From the NCBI GenBank assembly GCA_902812365.1, contig CADDZC010000040.1:1-36008 (forward strand): a stretch of 36,008 nt of DNA, given 5' to 3'. A model generated the notes under the pieces. It had not been told where the DNA came from. It made no database searches and saw only the letters and a list, made by a program, of their open reading frames with translations. The translations under genes were made by a program, and so were the position numbers. The stretch comes from Acidobacteriota bacterium. GTDB lineage: Bacteria; Acidobacteriota; Terriglobia; UBA7540. Shown here piece by piece: positions 7,605 through 15,942 of this stretch; within the stretch, counting starts at the first letter, position 1, and each line of letters opens with the position of its first letter.

Positions 7605-8495
7605 ATGAGCCAAGAAGACGCTCGGGGAATGGGGGCATGGGTGAGGGCGGCCGGACGTTCCGACGTGGGGCGAGTTCGGAGCCACAACGAAGACAGCTTA
7701 ATGGCCTGCGACCTTTCCAGCGGCGAGAGGCGGCTGGGACCGTTCGACTACGACCTGCGGCTCGGGCCGAAGGGCCTGCTGCTCGGGGTCGCGGACGGCA
7801 TGGGGGGCGAAGCGGGCGGTGAACTGGCCAGCCAAATCTGTGTGGAGGAAGTCTCGCACCGCCTGCTGGCCGGCGGAGACGAGCGGGAGGTGGGCGAACG
7901 GTTGCGGAGAGCCATCGAGGCGGCCAATGAACGCATCCGGCAAGAAGCGCAGCGCCACCCCGCCTATCAGGGCATGGGCACAACGATCACGGCCGCCCTG
8001 TTACGGGATTCGTCGTTGTGGGTCGCCCAAGTGGGAGACTCGCGGGCGTATCTGGTGCGGGATCGGGAGGCCCGCCTGTTGACCCGCGACCAGACGCTCG
8101 TGAACTATCTCGCCGATCTGGGCGCGGAATGGGACGTTGAGGGTGAAAACGATCCGCGGCGGAACATTCTGATCCAGGCGGTGGGCACGAGCGCGGTGTT
8201 GGACGTGGAGCTGACCCGCGTCAGGTTGTTGCCGGGCGACCTCGTGCTGGTGTGTTCGGACGGACTATCCAACTGGCTCCAGCCCGCCGAACTGGTCGAG
8301 GTGCTGGCGGCAGACGAGCCGCTGGCGCGCCGGTGCCAGGCCTTGATTGATCGCGCCAACGCCCGCGGCGGGCCCGACAATATTACCGCCGTGGCGGCCC
8401 AGCTAGCCGGGTGCGAGGGGCGCTGCCGGGACGGGACTGGCCTCGGTGCAGCGGAGCCGGGCGGAGGAGGGCGAGCTCCGGGGGCGAAGCGCTAG
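7605..8495 (+). CDS. PP2C-type serine/threonine protein phosphatase
   Basis: 296 residues with a complete PP2C (PPM) domain, which needs two Mn/Mg ions. Motifs: RSHNED (25-30), DGMGG (64-68, metal-binding Asp), GMGTT (123-127), GDSR (144-147), SDGL (218-221) and GGPDN (255-259, metal Asp). Such bacterial enzymes reverse phosphorylation by PknB-like kinases. The protein is soluble, with no transmembrane segment; the last 30 residues are Gly-rich and look unstructured. No kinase gene lies beside it in the window. The start ATG 7605 has only GGTAGG close upstream; ATG 7629 is an alternative that also keeps the whole domain. Confidence 0.93.
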   Translation: MSQEDARGMGAWVRAAGRSDVGRVRSHNEDSLMACDLSSGERRLGPFDYDLRLGPKGLLLGVADGMGGEAGGELASQICVEEVSHRLLAGGDEREVGERLRRAIEAANERIRQEAQRHPAYQGMGTTITAALLRDSSLWVAQVGDSRAYLVRDREARLLTRDQTLVNYLADLGAEWDVEGENDPRRNILIQAVGTSAVLDVELTRVRLLPGDLVLVCSDGLSNWLQPAELVEVLAADEPLARRCQALIDRANARGGPDNITAVAAQLAGCEGRCRDGTGLGAAEPGGGGRAPGAKR

Positions 8496-8826
8496 AAAAT
8501 CGGCTCAAGTTTTCGAACTGCCCAACCGAGACAAGGGATGAGGCGGCGACGGCCTTGCTCAATGATCGGGGGAGGACCCCACGTCGGGCCGCGGACGCCG
8601 CCTCGCCAGTCTCTGGCTGGGAGGTGGATGCCCGCCCCGAGCGGGTGAACCCGGCGCCCGGGAGGAGGCCGGCCCAGGCCTTGCCCGGCTCTCCAACCGC
8701 TTCCCTTCCGGCCCTAAACACGGTAAGTTGTGAGGGTGCGGTATTGCCGCGCTCAGTTCCCGTTTCTGCCCCGTCAGTGAACTGACCCGGGCAAGACAGC
8801 GCCGTTCGCCGCGAAGGGCTGGGCTT
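8496..8826. other. GC-rich leader region before the PLP enzyme gene
   Basis: 331 bp without a gene. The part at about 8625-8665 can fold into consecutive short GC hairpins (CCCGC/GCGGG and CCCGG/CCGGG), and GTCAG/CTGAC with a TGAA loop occurs near 8777-8790. Because the next gene acts in methionine or cysteine metabolism I looked for SAM, SAH and cobalamin riboswitch cores and found none. I see no clear promoter. Confidence 0.4.
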
Positions 8827-10050
8827 ATGAACCCGGCCTTCCGCGATCCATCGATGGCGCCGAGGTTGCTTATGCCAGACGCACGGCGGTTTGCAACCCT
8901 GGCTGTTCACGCCGGCGAAGCCGGCTGTCCGGCGACCGGGGCACTGGATACGCCCATCTACCAGTCCACCACGTTTACGGCCGCGAGCGCGGCGGAAATG
9001 GCCGCCGTCTATGGCGGCGAGCAGCCGGGGTTCATGTACACGCGGTACGGGAACCCGACGATTCGGGCGCTTGAGGAAAAGATGGCCGCGCTCGAGGGGG
9101 GTGAAGCGGCCCTGGCCACGGCGACCGGAATGGCCGCCATCTCCACCGCCATTCTGGGCTGCGTCCAGGCGGGTGACCACGTGGTGGCCGCGCAATCGCT
9201 CTATGGGGGCGCTTACGACTTCATTCGGCGGGTGCTGCCGCGCCTGGGCGTGGATCGAACGTTCGTCGGGATGGACGCGGTGGCGGATTTTGAAAAAGCG
9301 GTGCGCCCCAACACGCGGCTGATCTATTTCGAGACGCCCTCGAACCCGGTGCTCGGCATCCTCGACATCGCCGCCCTGGCGCGGCTCGGCCAGGCGCGCG
9401 GCATCCCGACGATCATGGATAATACGTTCGCCACGCCGCTGCTCCAGCGGCCCCTGGCTCGGGGCGTGACGGTGGTGGTGCATTCGGCCACCAAGTACCT
9501 TTGCGGGCACGGTGACGCGATGGGAGGGGTAATCATCGGTCCGAAGAATTACATTGCCGAGCTGAATCGCGACGTGCTCCGCGACTTTGGCGGGGTGATC
9601 AGCCCCTTCAACGCCTGGCTCATTCTGCGCGGCATCCGCACCCTCCACGTCCGAATGCCCGTGCACTGCGCGAACGCTCAGAAGATCGCCGAGTTCCTGG
9701 AAGGCCATCCGAGAGTGGAGCGCGTCAATTATCCCGGCCTGGCGCGACACCCAGGGCACGAGCTAGCGGGGCGGCAGATGGAGGCCTTCGGCGCCATGAT
9801 GAGCTTCGAAGTCAAAGGGGGTTACGAGGCGGGCCGGCGGGTGATGGACGGGGTGAGAATCTTCGCGCGGGCCGCCAGCCTTGGGGACACCCGCTCGCTC
9901 ATCGTGCATTCGGCGTCCACCAGCCACGCCGCCGTACCGCGCGGCGAGCGCCTGGCGATGGGCGTCAGCGACGGTCTGGTTCGCTTGTCGATCGGGCTGG
10001 AAGCGGTCGAGGACCTGATCGAGGATCTGGGCCAAGCCCTCGCCGCCTGA
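8827..10050 (+). CDS. Trans-sulfuration family PLP-dependent enzyme (cystathionine gamma-synthase/lyase or O-acetylhomoserine sulfhydrylase type)
   Basis: 407 residues, a full Cys/Met-metabolism PLP enzyme. The PLP lysine is Lys223 in HSATKYLCGHGDAMGG, the pyridine-nitrogen Asp198 lies in MDNTFATP, and the substrate loop YTRYGNPT is at 71-78. SLYGGAY (124-130) lacks the cysteine seen in methionine gamma-lyases (YGC), which argues against that activity, although the closely related GHGD segment does occur in them. The C-terminal ASTSHAAV and GLVRLSIGLE are found in sulfhydrylases and gamma-synthases. The exact reaction cannot be settled from sequence alone. The start may be ATG 8827 or the downstream ATG 8857 or 8872. 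It converges with glgC with 20 bp between the stop codons. Confidence 0.9.
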   Translation: MNPAFRDPSMAPRLLMPDARRFATLAVHAGEAGCPATGALDTPIYQSTTFTAASAAEMAAVYGGEQPGFMYTRYGNPTIRALEEKMAALEGGEAALATATGMAAISTAILGCVQAGDHVVAAQSLYGGAYDFIRRVLPRLGVDRTFVGMDAVADFEKAVRPNTRLIYFETPSNPVLGILDIAALARLGQARGIPTIMDNTFATPLLQRPLARGVTVVVHSATKYLCGHGDAMGGVIIGPKNYIAELNRDVLRDFGGVISPFNAWLILRGIRTLHVRMPVHCANAQKIAEFLEGHPRVERVNYPGLARHPGHELAGRQMEAFGAMMSFEVKGGYEAGRRVMDGVRIFARAASLGDTRSLIVHSASTSHAAVPRGERLAMGVSDGLVRLSIGLEAVEDLIEDLGQALAA

Positions 10051-10070
10051 GCCGCGCCGGCCGCGGTGAG

Positions 10071-11333
10071 CTACTCCGGTTCCTCAAACATGACCTCTTC
10101 GAACATCCGCCGCTCGGGCACCACGACAACAATCCCGGTCTCGGTAACATGGTATTTCTTGCGGTCTTCTTCGAGGTTGTAGCCGATCTCGGCGCGCTCG
10201 GGAATCTTGATGTTGCGGTCGATGATGGCGCGGCGGATGCGGGCATAGCGGCCGATGTTGACGTGCGCGAAAAGGATCGAGCCATCCACCTCGCTGAAGC
10301 TATTAATGCGCACATCGAGCGAGAGGATGGAGTTGGTGACCCGGCCGCCGGAGATGATCGAGCCCATCGACACAATCGAGTCCACGGCGATGCCCATGCG
10401 CCGGCCCGTTTCGGCGAAGACGAATTTGGCAGGCGGGTACTGCCGCTGGTAGGTGCGGATGGGCCACTCTTTGTCGTACAGGTTGAAGACGGGCGAGACC
10501 GAGACGAGGTCCATATTGGCCTCGTAATAGGCTTCCACGGTGCCGATGTCGCGCCAGTACTTCGCCTCCTTCTTGTTTTCGTCGACGAAGTTGTAGGAAT
10601 AAACGCGGTGGGTGGTAATGAGCTTGGGAATGACGTCCTTGCCGAAGTCATGGCTGGAGGCGGGGTCTTCGGCATCCGCCACCATGGCTTCGATGAGCAG
10701 GTCGCGGTTAAAACAATAGATGCCCATCGAGACGTGGCACTTGCTGGGGTCGTGGGGGGAGGGCTTGGGGTCGGCGGGTTTTTCCTCCCATCCCACGATG
10801 CGGCCGGAAGAATCCACCTCGACCACCCCGAACCGGAAGGCCTCCGAGCGATCGAACTCAATCGTGCCAATGGTGACGTCGGCGCCGGCGTCCACGTGCT
10901 GCTGGAGCATCTTCTGGTAGTCCATTTTATAGACATGATCGCCGGATAGGATCAAAACGTACTTGCACGCCTCGCTCCCCACCGAGTACAGGTTCTGGTA
11001 GATGGCGTCGGCCGTGCCCTGGTACCAACTCTCGCCCACCCGCTTCATCGGCGGCAGAATCTGCACAAACTCCCCCAGTTCATGCGCCAGAATGTGCCAG
11101 CCTTCGCGGATGTGGCGGATGAGGGAAAGCGCCTTGTACTGCGTCATGACGAAAATGCGGCGCAGTTCGGAGTTGACGCAGTTCGACAGCGTGATATCAA
11201 TAATGCGATAGATGCCGCCGAAGGGCACGGCCGGCTTGGCGCGATCGCGGGTGAGCGGATACAGGCGCTCGCCGGCCCCGCCGGCCAGCAGGCAGACCAG
11301 CGTGTCTCGCACAATGGGATGAACGCTGCTCAT
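10071..11333 (-). CDS. glgC: Glucose-1-phosphate adenylyltransferase
   Basis: 420 residues. It makes ADP-glucose from ATP and glucose 1-phosphate, the committed step of glycogen synthesis. The N-terminal nucleotidyltransferase has GGAGERLYPLTRDRAKPAVP (18-37), SWYQGTADA, GDHVYKMDY and EEKP; the C-terminal part (about 300-400) is a left-handed beta-helix used for allosteric control. No other glycogen gene is in the window. It is divergent from dgt with a shared 152-bp region that holds a perfect TATAAT for the glgC side. Confidence 0.95.
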   Translation of the reverse strand: MSSVHPIVRDTLVCLLAGGAGERLYPLTRDRAKPAVPFGGIYRIIDITLSNCVNSELRRIFVMTQYKALSLIRHIREGWHILAHELGEFVQILPPMKRVGESWYQGTADAIYQNLYSVGSEACKYVLILSGDHVYKMDYQKMLQQHVDAGADVTIGTIEFDRSEAFRFGVVEVDSSGRIVGWEEKPADPKPSPHDPSKCHVSMGIYCFNRDLLIEAMVADAEDPASSHDFGKDVIPKLITTHRVYSYNFVDENKKEAKYWRDIGTVEAYYEANMDLVSVSPVFNLYDKEWPIRTYQRQYPPAKFVFAETGRRMGIAVDSIVSMGSIISGGRVTNSILSLDVRINSFSEVDGSILFAHVNIGRYARIRRAIIDRNIKIPERAEIGYNLEEDRKKYHVTETGIVVVVPERRMFEEVMFEEPE

Positions 11334-11401
11334 CGCCGCCGGCCCGGACCTGAAGGTGAGAGTCGCACACGCGCCTCCGACGGACGCTTCGAAAAGATGA
11401 A

Positions 11402-11407
11402 ATTATA
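11402..11407 (-). promoter_or_regulatory. -10 box of the glgC promoter
   Basis: TATAAT on the minus strand (11407-11402), with only a weak -35 (TTGCGT at 15-base spacing). The start would be near 11395, about 60 bases before the glgC ATG. The overlapping plus-strand TATAAC (11404-11409) could serve dgt, but no -35 box is seen for it. Confidence 0.4.
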
Positions 11408-11485
11408 ACAAGAGTGGTGAAGACGCAACGACTTTCCCGGCGCGCCGGTTGCCGCCCGGGGACGGAGGCGAGACGCGGAGAGGCC

Positions 11486-12634
11486 ATGAAGGCCGAACGA
11501 GAGAGCGAGCTGGCCGGCTACGCCATGCGCGTGGAGGATTCGCTCGGACGGCGTTACGCCGAGCCCCCCCATCCCTACCGGAACGACTACGTCCGTGACC
11601 GCGACCGGATCATCCACGCGCGCGCCTTTCGCCGCCTCGAGAACAAGACCCAGGTCTTCGCGCGCCGCTACTCGGACCATTTTCGCAATCGCCTGACGCA
11701 CACGCTGGAAGTGGCTCAGATCAGCCGGACCGTGGCGCGCGCCCTCGGCCTGAATACCGATCTGGCGGAGGCGCTGGCGCTGGTTCATGACGTGGGTCAT
11801 CCGCCCTTTGGACACACCGGGGAACAGGTTCTCGACCGGCTGATGAGACCGTACGGGGAGCGGTTTGATCACAACCTGCACGCGCTGCGGGTGGTGGAAC
11901 ATTTTGAGCAGAAGTATGCCGAGTTTCCTGGCCTGAATTTGACCTTCGAGGTGCGCGAAGGCATCATCAAGCACTCCCGCGACTATGACCCGGCGGCGCA
12001 TCCCGAGCTGGCCGAGTACCGCCTGGCCGAATATCCTCCCCTCGAGGCGCAACTGATCGACCCGGCCGACGAGATCGCTTACCACTGCGCTGACCTCGAC
12101 GATGGCTACGAAGCCAAGCTTTTGACCCTGGAACAGATCGTCGGCGAGGTACCCTTGTTCGCCGCCTGCTACCGGGAGGTGGAGCGAAGGTATCCCGCCG
12201 CGCCCGAAAAGCTGAAATTTAACGAGGCTCTCAAGAAGCTGTTGGATACCCTGGTGACAGACCTGATCGATGCCACCCGTCGGCGTCTGCGGCAGCAAAA
12301 AATCCGCTCGGTCGACGACGTGCGGCGGAGCCGCGCCCGACTCGCCCAGCTCAGCGCTCCGATGGCTCGCGAGAATCGGCACCTCAAGGAATTCCTTTAC
12401 AGCCAGCTCTATTCCCACCGCCACGTCGATGCCGAACGCCGTCCGACCGTGCGGCTGATCGAAGAGGTTTTTCGGTACTTTATGGAACACCCCCGAAGCC
12501 TTCCCAGTTTTTATTTGGCTAAGACCCGCGAGGAACCCCTGCATCGTGTCGTCTGTGATTACGTGGCCGGCATGACTGACAACTATCTACGCCAGCAGCC
12601 TCGCGCCGACCGGCGGAACCTTACTCGGCGGTAG
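11486..12634 (+). CDS. dgt: Deoxyguanosinetriphosphate triphosphohydrolase-like HD protein
   Basis: 382 residues from ATG 11486, which has GGAGAGG just upstream; an earlier start at 11414 would add a 24-residue Arg-rich tail that looks non-native. The HD domain has RLTHTLEVAQ (His72), HDVGHPPFGH (His101-Asp102) and the later metal-binding Asp in DPADEIAYHCADLDDG. The leading ENKTQVF and the GHPPFGHTGE segment are typical of dNTP triphosphohydrolases, which cleave dGTP or other dNTPs to nucleoside and tripolyphosphate and help to set the dNTP pool. The C-terminal region (about 280-380) matches the dGTPase inhibitory/helical extension. The 3' end overlaps the convergent radical SAM gene by 14 bp. 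Confidence 0.92.
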   Translation: MKAERESELAGYAMRVEDSLGRRYAEPPHPYRNDYVRDRDRIIHARAFRRLENKTQVFARRYSDHFRNRLTHTLEVAQISRTVARALGLNTDLAEALALVHDVGHPPFGHTGEQVLDRLMRPYGERFDHNLHALRVVEHFEQKYAEFPGLNLTFEVREGIIKHSRDYDPAAHPELAEYRLAEYPPLEAQLIDPADEIAYHCADLDDGYEAKLLTLEQIVGEVPLFAACYREVERRYPAAPEKLKFNEALKKLLDTLVTDLIDATRRRLRQQKIRSVDDVRRSRARLAQLSAPMARENRHLKEFLYSQLYSHRHVDAERRPTVRLIEEVFRYFMEHPRSLPSFYLAKTREEPLHRVVCDYVAGMTDNYLRQQPRADRRNLTRR

Positions 12635-14191
12635 AAACCGCCTCTACGGTCTCGCCGCCCGCGCTGGCGGTCGGGCGGCCCCCGAAGCGCAGAGCCAGTC
12701 CCTCGCGCGCCAGCCGGAGGAAGGCCTTTCGATTGCGGAAGATCAGCCAAGCCCAGTTGTGCCACCTCATCTGGGGAAAGTAGATGCCTCGGAAGATCAA
12801 CCGGGCGGTGAGGTGGGTGATGCGGTCGGAAAGGGGCCGGGGCGCCAACCAGCGCAGGGCGCGAGAGATGGCGGCCGGATTGTAGGACGCCTCCCACGCC
12901 TGTCTCACCTCGGCCTCGGCCTGTTCGGCGGAGAGCCCCTTTGGGGTGTGAGCCATGGCGAAGGGCCGAAAATCAAGCCAATGTTTCGGGCGGGTCAGCC
13001 GTCCGGCGGCTGCCAGTTTGTTATAAAGCGGGGTAGCGGGATAGGGCGTCAGCAAGCCAAAAACGGGCAGGCCCGGAGGCCACGAAGCGATGGTGTCGAG
13101 CGTTCGGTCGGCGGCACCGGGCCGATCGCCGTCCATCCCGAAAATAAAAGACGTAATGGCGTAAAGTCCGTGGCGGGCCAGAAACTCCAAAACCGCCGCG
13201 TATTCGCCGGGTCTGTTGAACCCTTTGCTGACGCTCTTAAGGTTTTCCGGATCAATCGATTCCAAGCCCATAAAGATCCATCGACCGCCGCTTTCTGCAA
13301 TCAGCGATACGAGCTCTTCGTCGCGGAGTAGATTCATGCTCATCTGGGCTACCCACGGCATTTGAGCCCCGTTGGCAATGATATCTCTCAGCAGGGATTT
13401 CGTTCGTTTGCGATTGATGGCGAAATTGTCGTCGATGAAGAAGACGGCGATCTTCCCGCTCTGCCGCTTTTCGAGGGCCTTCAGTCGCAACAGTTCGCCC
13501 ACCACGCTTTCGTTCGAGCGGAATCGGATAGCGTCGCCAAAAAAACCGGTGACCGTGCAGAATTCGCAGCCGTAGGGACATCCTCGGCCGGATTCGATCG
13601 GAATCATGTGGAAACTCTCCCAGGTCATGCCCAGGCGATGCAGCAATCGTCGGGCGGGCCCGGGAAGGCGCCGGATCAGGTCGAACTGGGCGAGGTCCAT
13701 CCGGTCCCAGTGGATCTCGGGATAATCGGCGAGCGAGGGCTTCACTTCCCGGCCGTTTCCATCCACCGGCAAGTAGACTTCCCGGAGGATTCCCCGCTCG
13801 GCATCGTCCACGATCCGAGGCCAGGTCTGGTCCGCCTCGCCGAGCGCCACCGCGTCCGCGTGGCGAGGTCCGCCGTCGCGGCCCAGGGGTTCGCCCGGCA
13901 CCTCGGTGACGTGAGGCCCACCCATCACCACGGGCACCCCCGCCGCGCGGACGGCGTCGGCCATGCGGTAAGCCTTGGCGGCCATGCGCGTCATGGCCCC
14001 GATTCCGACCAGGCCGATCTCCCGCCTGCGGACGTAGGCCACCAGGTCCCGCTCGCTCATTCGTTGGGCGTTGCCGTCGATCAAGAAAACGGAATGACGG
14101 GGGGAGTCAAGGATTTGAGAAGAAACATCCACAGGTGGGGCATGAAGTTGTGGGTGACTTCGTTATCGGGATTATAGAGCAGAATATTCAC
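12621..14191 (-). CDS. B12-binding-type radical SAM protein, with a one-base frameshift near its N-terminus
   Basis: The long open part (14132-12621, GTG start) encodes the rest of a B12-binding-like domain (EIGLVGIGAMTRMAAKAY, PVVMGGPHVTEVP) and a radical SAM core with the 4Fe-4S motif CPYGCEFC, followed by DDNF and a HemN/Elp3-like barrel. The true N-terminus lies in another frame: from GTG 14191, with GAGGG just upstream, it reads NILLYNPDNEVTHNFMPHLW, then MFLLKSLTPP and joins the main frame at RHSVFLIDGNA. The switch falls in a run of six C (G6 at 14099-14104); one more C would restore a single 523-residue frame. Either the gene is broken, or the run is miscalled. The substrate is unknown. 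It lies 207 bp downstream of a second radical SAM gene on the same strand. A TATAAA at 14324-14319 is a weak promoter hint. Confidence 0.85.
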
Positions 14192-14398
14192 GGCGCCCTC
14201 GCTTTCTTCATTCCCTCCGGCAGCGGGTGGCAAGCGGAGCGACTTACCGGGTGAGCTTCGCGATGTCCCTGTCGGAAAGCGACTTGAGCATACATCATTT
14301 GAGGGGGGCGTCGTTCTTTTTATACGGGTTGTTCACCACCGTGAGCCGGCGCGGGCCGGGAGCGAGTCAGCCGGACGGGAGTGACCGCATTGACCGCA

Positions 14399-15451
14399 TC
14401 AGGCCGGCGGCGACGGCCGGAGCGCCCCGGTGGGCTTTAAGGGCTGCAGGGAGATCAGGGCTGGGAGGGGTTGGAACGCCGGGCGGGTCTGCGGGCCCCG
14501 CCAATTGTCAATCATGGCCACCTGCTGGACACAGGAGATCGTGCAGTGAGGGGCACATGCTTTGCGCGTGCGATATTCGTAATCGATGTGGACGCGCGTA
14601 TATTCCGCCAGCGGAATACCGGGATAGCCCCGCTGCTGGGAGCAGTAATGCACCAGTCCGTTTTCGCAGATATACAGGTAGCGGCTTCCCGCGCGGCAGC
14701 GCCACTGATGGGCGAGGCCGCGGGCGATGCTGCTTTGAAAGGAATTCAGGCGCGCGTAGGATTGTTTGCCTAAGCTCCGAATTTCCGCAAAAATCTGCTG
14801 CTGCCTCTCGCTGAGCGGTTGGAGCTGTCCGTTCGCATCGTGCAGGATGCCCACGGTGCTCGTCAAGCCGAGCTCGAGGGCTCGACGCGCGACCACGAGG
14901 GCGTCTTCAGGATTGCGGACCGGGCTGCCCAGTACCGAATTGATGTTGACGTGGAACAGGGCGTGTTCCGCCAACAGACGCAGTTTCTGGTCAAGCACCT
15001 TGAGGCTCTTCTTGGAGCTCTCATCGGGCATGACGTTATCGATGCTGATCTGCAGGTGATCGAGGCCGGCATCATTCAGGCTGAGTATCCGCTTCGCCGT
15101 CAACAGGTAGCCGTTGGTAATGAGGCCGGCCAAGAGGCCGCGCGAGCGAATCCGCCGAATGATCTCTTCCAGTTCCGGGTGGAGCAGGGGTTCGCCGCCG
15201 CTGATGGTGATGATCGTCGTGCCCAAGTCGGCCAGTCGATCGACGCGCCGGAGCATCTCCTCGGTGGGAACGGGCTTGGAAACGCTATCGTATTCGTTGC
15301 AGTAACTGCACGCCAGATTGCAGCGGCGGATCGGAATCAGATGAGCGTCGATCGGATGATGAGTCGAGAGCAAACCCTTGGCGATCATCCGCAGCTCGCG
15401 CCACTGCCGATTCCATCTCCGAATTGTTCGCTTCCATCGGATGTGTTTCAT
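14399..15451 (-). CDS. Radical SAM/SPASM-like protein of unknown substrate
   Basis: 350 residues from ATG 15451. The upstream open frame (to 15811) adds 120 Arg/Ser-rich residues that do not look like protein, so I reject them. The radical SAM cluster motif CNLACSYC is at 44-51 (Cys44, 48, 51), then ISGGEP (SAM-binding GGE) and a barrel with ITNGYLLT and LQISIDN. The C-terminal third has six cysteines (WRC, YIC, HYC, KAC, PHC, ISC), a pattern like a SPASM/auxiliary iron-sulphur domain ending in APHCTISCV and DNWRGPQ. This points to modification of a peptide or other large substrate by radical chemistry, but no precursor peptide or maturation partner is visible. It could work with the B12-type radical SAM protein downstream. 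I see no clear ribosome binding site. Confidence 0.82.
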   Translation of the reverse strand: MKHIRWKRTIRRWNRQWRELRMIAKGLLSTHHPIDAHLIPIRRCNLACSYCNEYDSVSKPVPTEEMLRRVDRLADLGTTIITISGGEPLLHPELEEIIRRIRSRGLLAGLITNGYLLTAKRILSLNDAGLDHLQISIDNVMPDESSKKSLKVLDQKLRLLAEHALFHVNINSVLGSPVRNPEDALVVARRALELGLTSTVGILHDANGQLQPLSERQQQIFAEIRSLGKQSYARLNSFQSSIARGLAHQWRCRAGSRYLYICENGLVHYCSQQRGYPGIPLAEYTRVHIDYEYRTRKACAPHCTISCVQQVAMIDNWRGPQTRPAFQPLPALISLQPLKPTGALRPSPPA

Positions 15452-15942
15452 GGATCGTCGCGCGGTTCGCCGAAGCGCGCCGGCGGCCAGTCCCGTTACG
15501 GGCCGCGGTCCCACGCTGCTTTCGCCGGTGTCGCCTCCTCTCACCGCCGCTTTCGAGCCGGGGCTCTGAAGGAAGTCTCTTCTGCGCCAGCCGCCCGAGC
15601 TTCGGCCCCAGCCTTCGCCAAGCCCATTCCCAGCCTGTTGCACGGTAACGGACCGTTCTCCCCACCGGCAAGTTCTAAGCTGCGAACGGCAAAAATTCGG
15701 GCTTGAAGCGCTCTTGCCGGCTTTAAGTTGTAGAAAACAAAGCTGCTGCCGGGTGCGTGAGAAGGCCGACGGGTTGGGCGCAGCGAGGACGGCGCGCTGC
15801 TCGCTTTCCATGAGTTAACCCGCTCCTTGAGCTTTAGGCGCCGGACGATCACGGTCTGACCACAAGAAACATCTGGCCCGCCGCGCACGCCGGGTTGGCG
15901 GGGAAGAGACAGTGGCATCGGGAGGCCGCTCGATGCGGCTCC
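15452..15942. other. Gene-free gap upstream of the radical SAM/SPASM gene
   Basis: 491 bp between two leftward genes. Open frames here are Arg/Ala-rich shadows without recognisable domains. AT-rich patches at about 15680-15740 may hold the promoter of the radical SAM gene, but no good -35/-10 pair is seen. I see no RNA gene. Confidence 0.4.

Noticed and set aside
8496-8826. SAM/SAH/cobalamin riboswitch before the PLP enzyme gene
   Set aside because: None of the conserved core strings is present; only generic GC hairpins are found.
8383-9759. Leftward 458-residue open frame
   Set aside because: Antisense to the PLP enzyme gene, with no domain; the sense strand has full family motifs.
14192-14398. 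Short open frames (15-36 residues) between the radical SAM genes, as possible precursor peptides
   Set aside because: None has a ribosome binding site or a repeated or Cys-rich pattern; the longest merely overlaps the start of the next gene.
14399-15811. 470-residue version of the radical SAM/SPASM protein
   Set aside because: The extra 120 N-terminal residues are low-complexity and lie outside the family; ATG 15451 gives a normal length.
15541-15918. Leftward 125-residue open frame upstream of the radical SAM/SPASM gene
   Set aside because: Arg/Ala-rich, no domain and no ribosome binding site.
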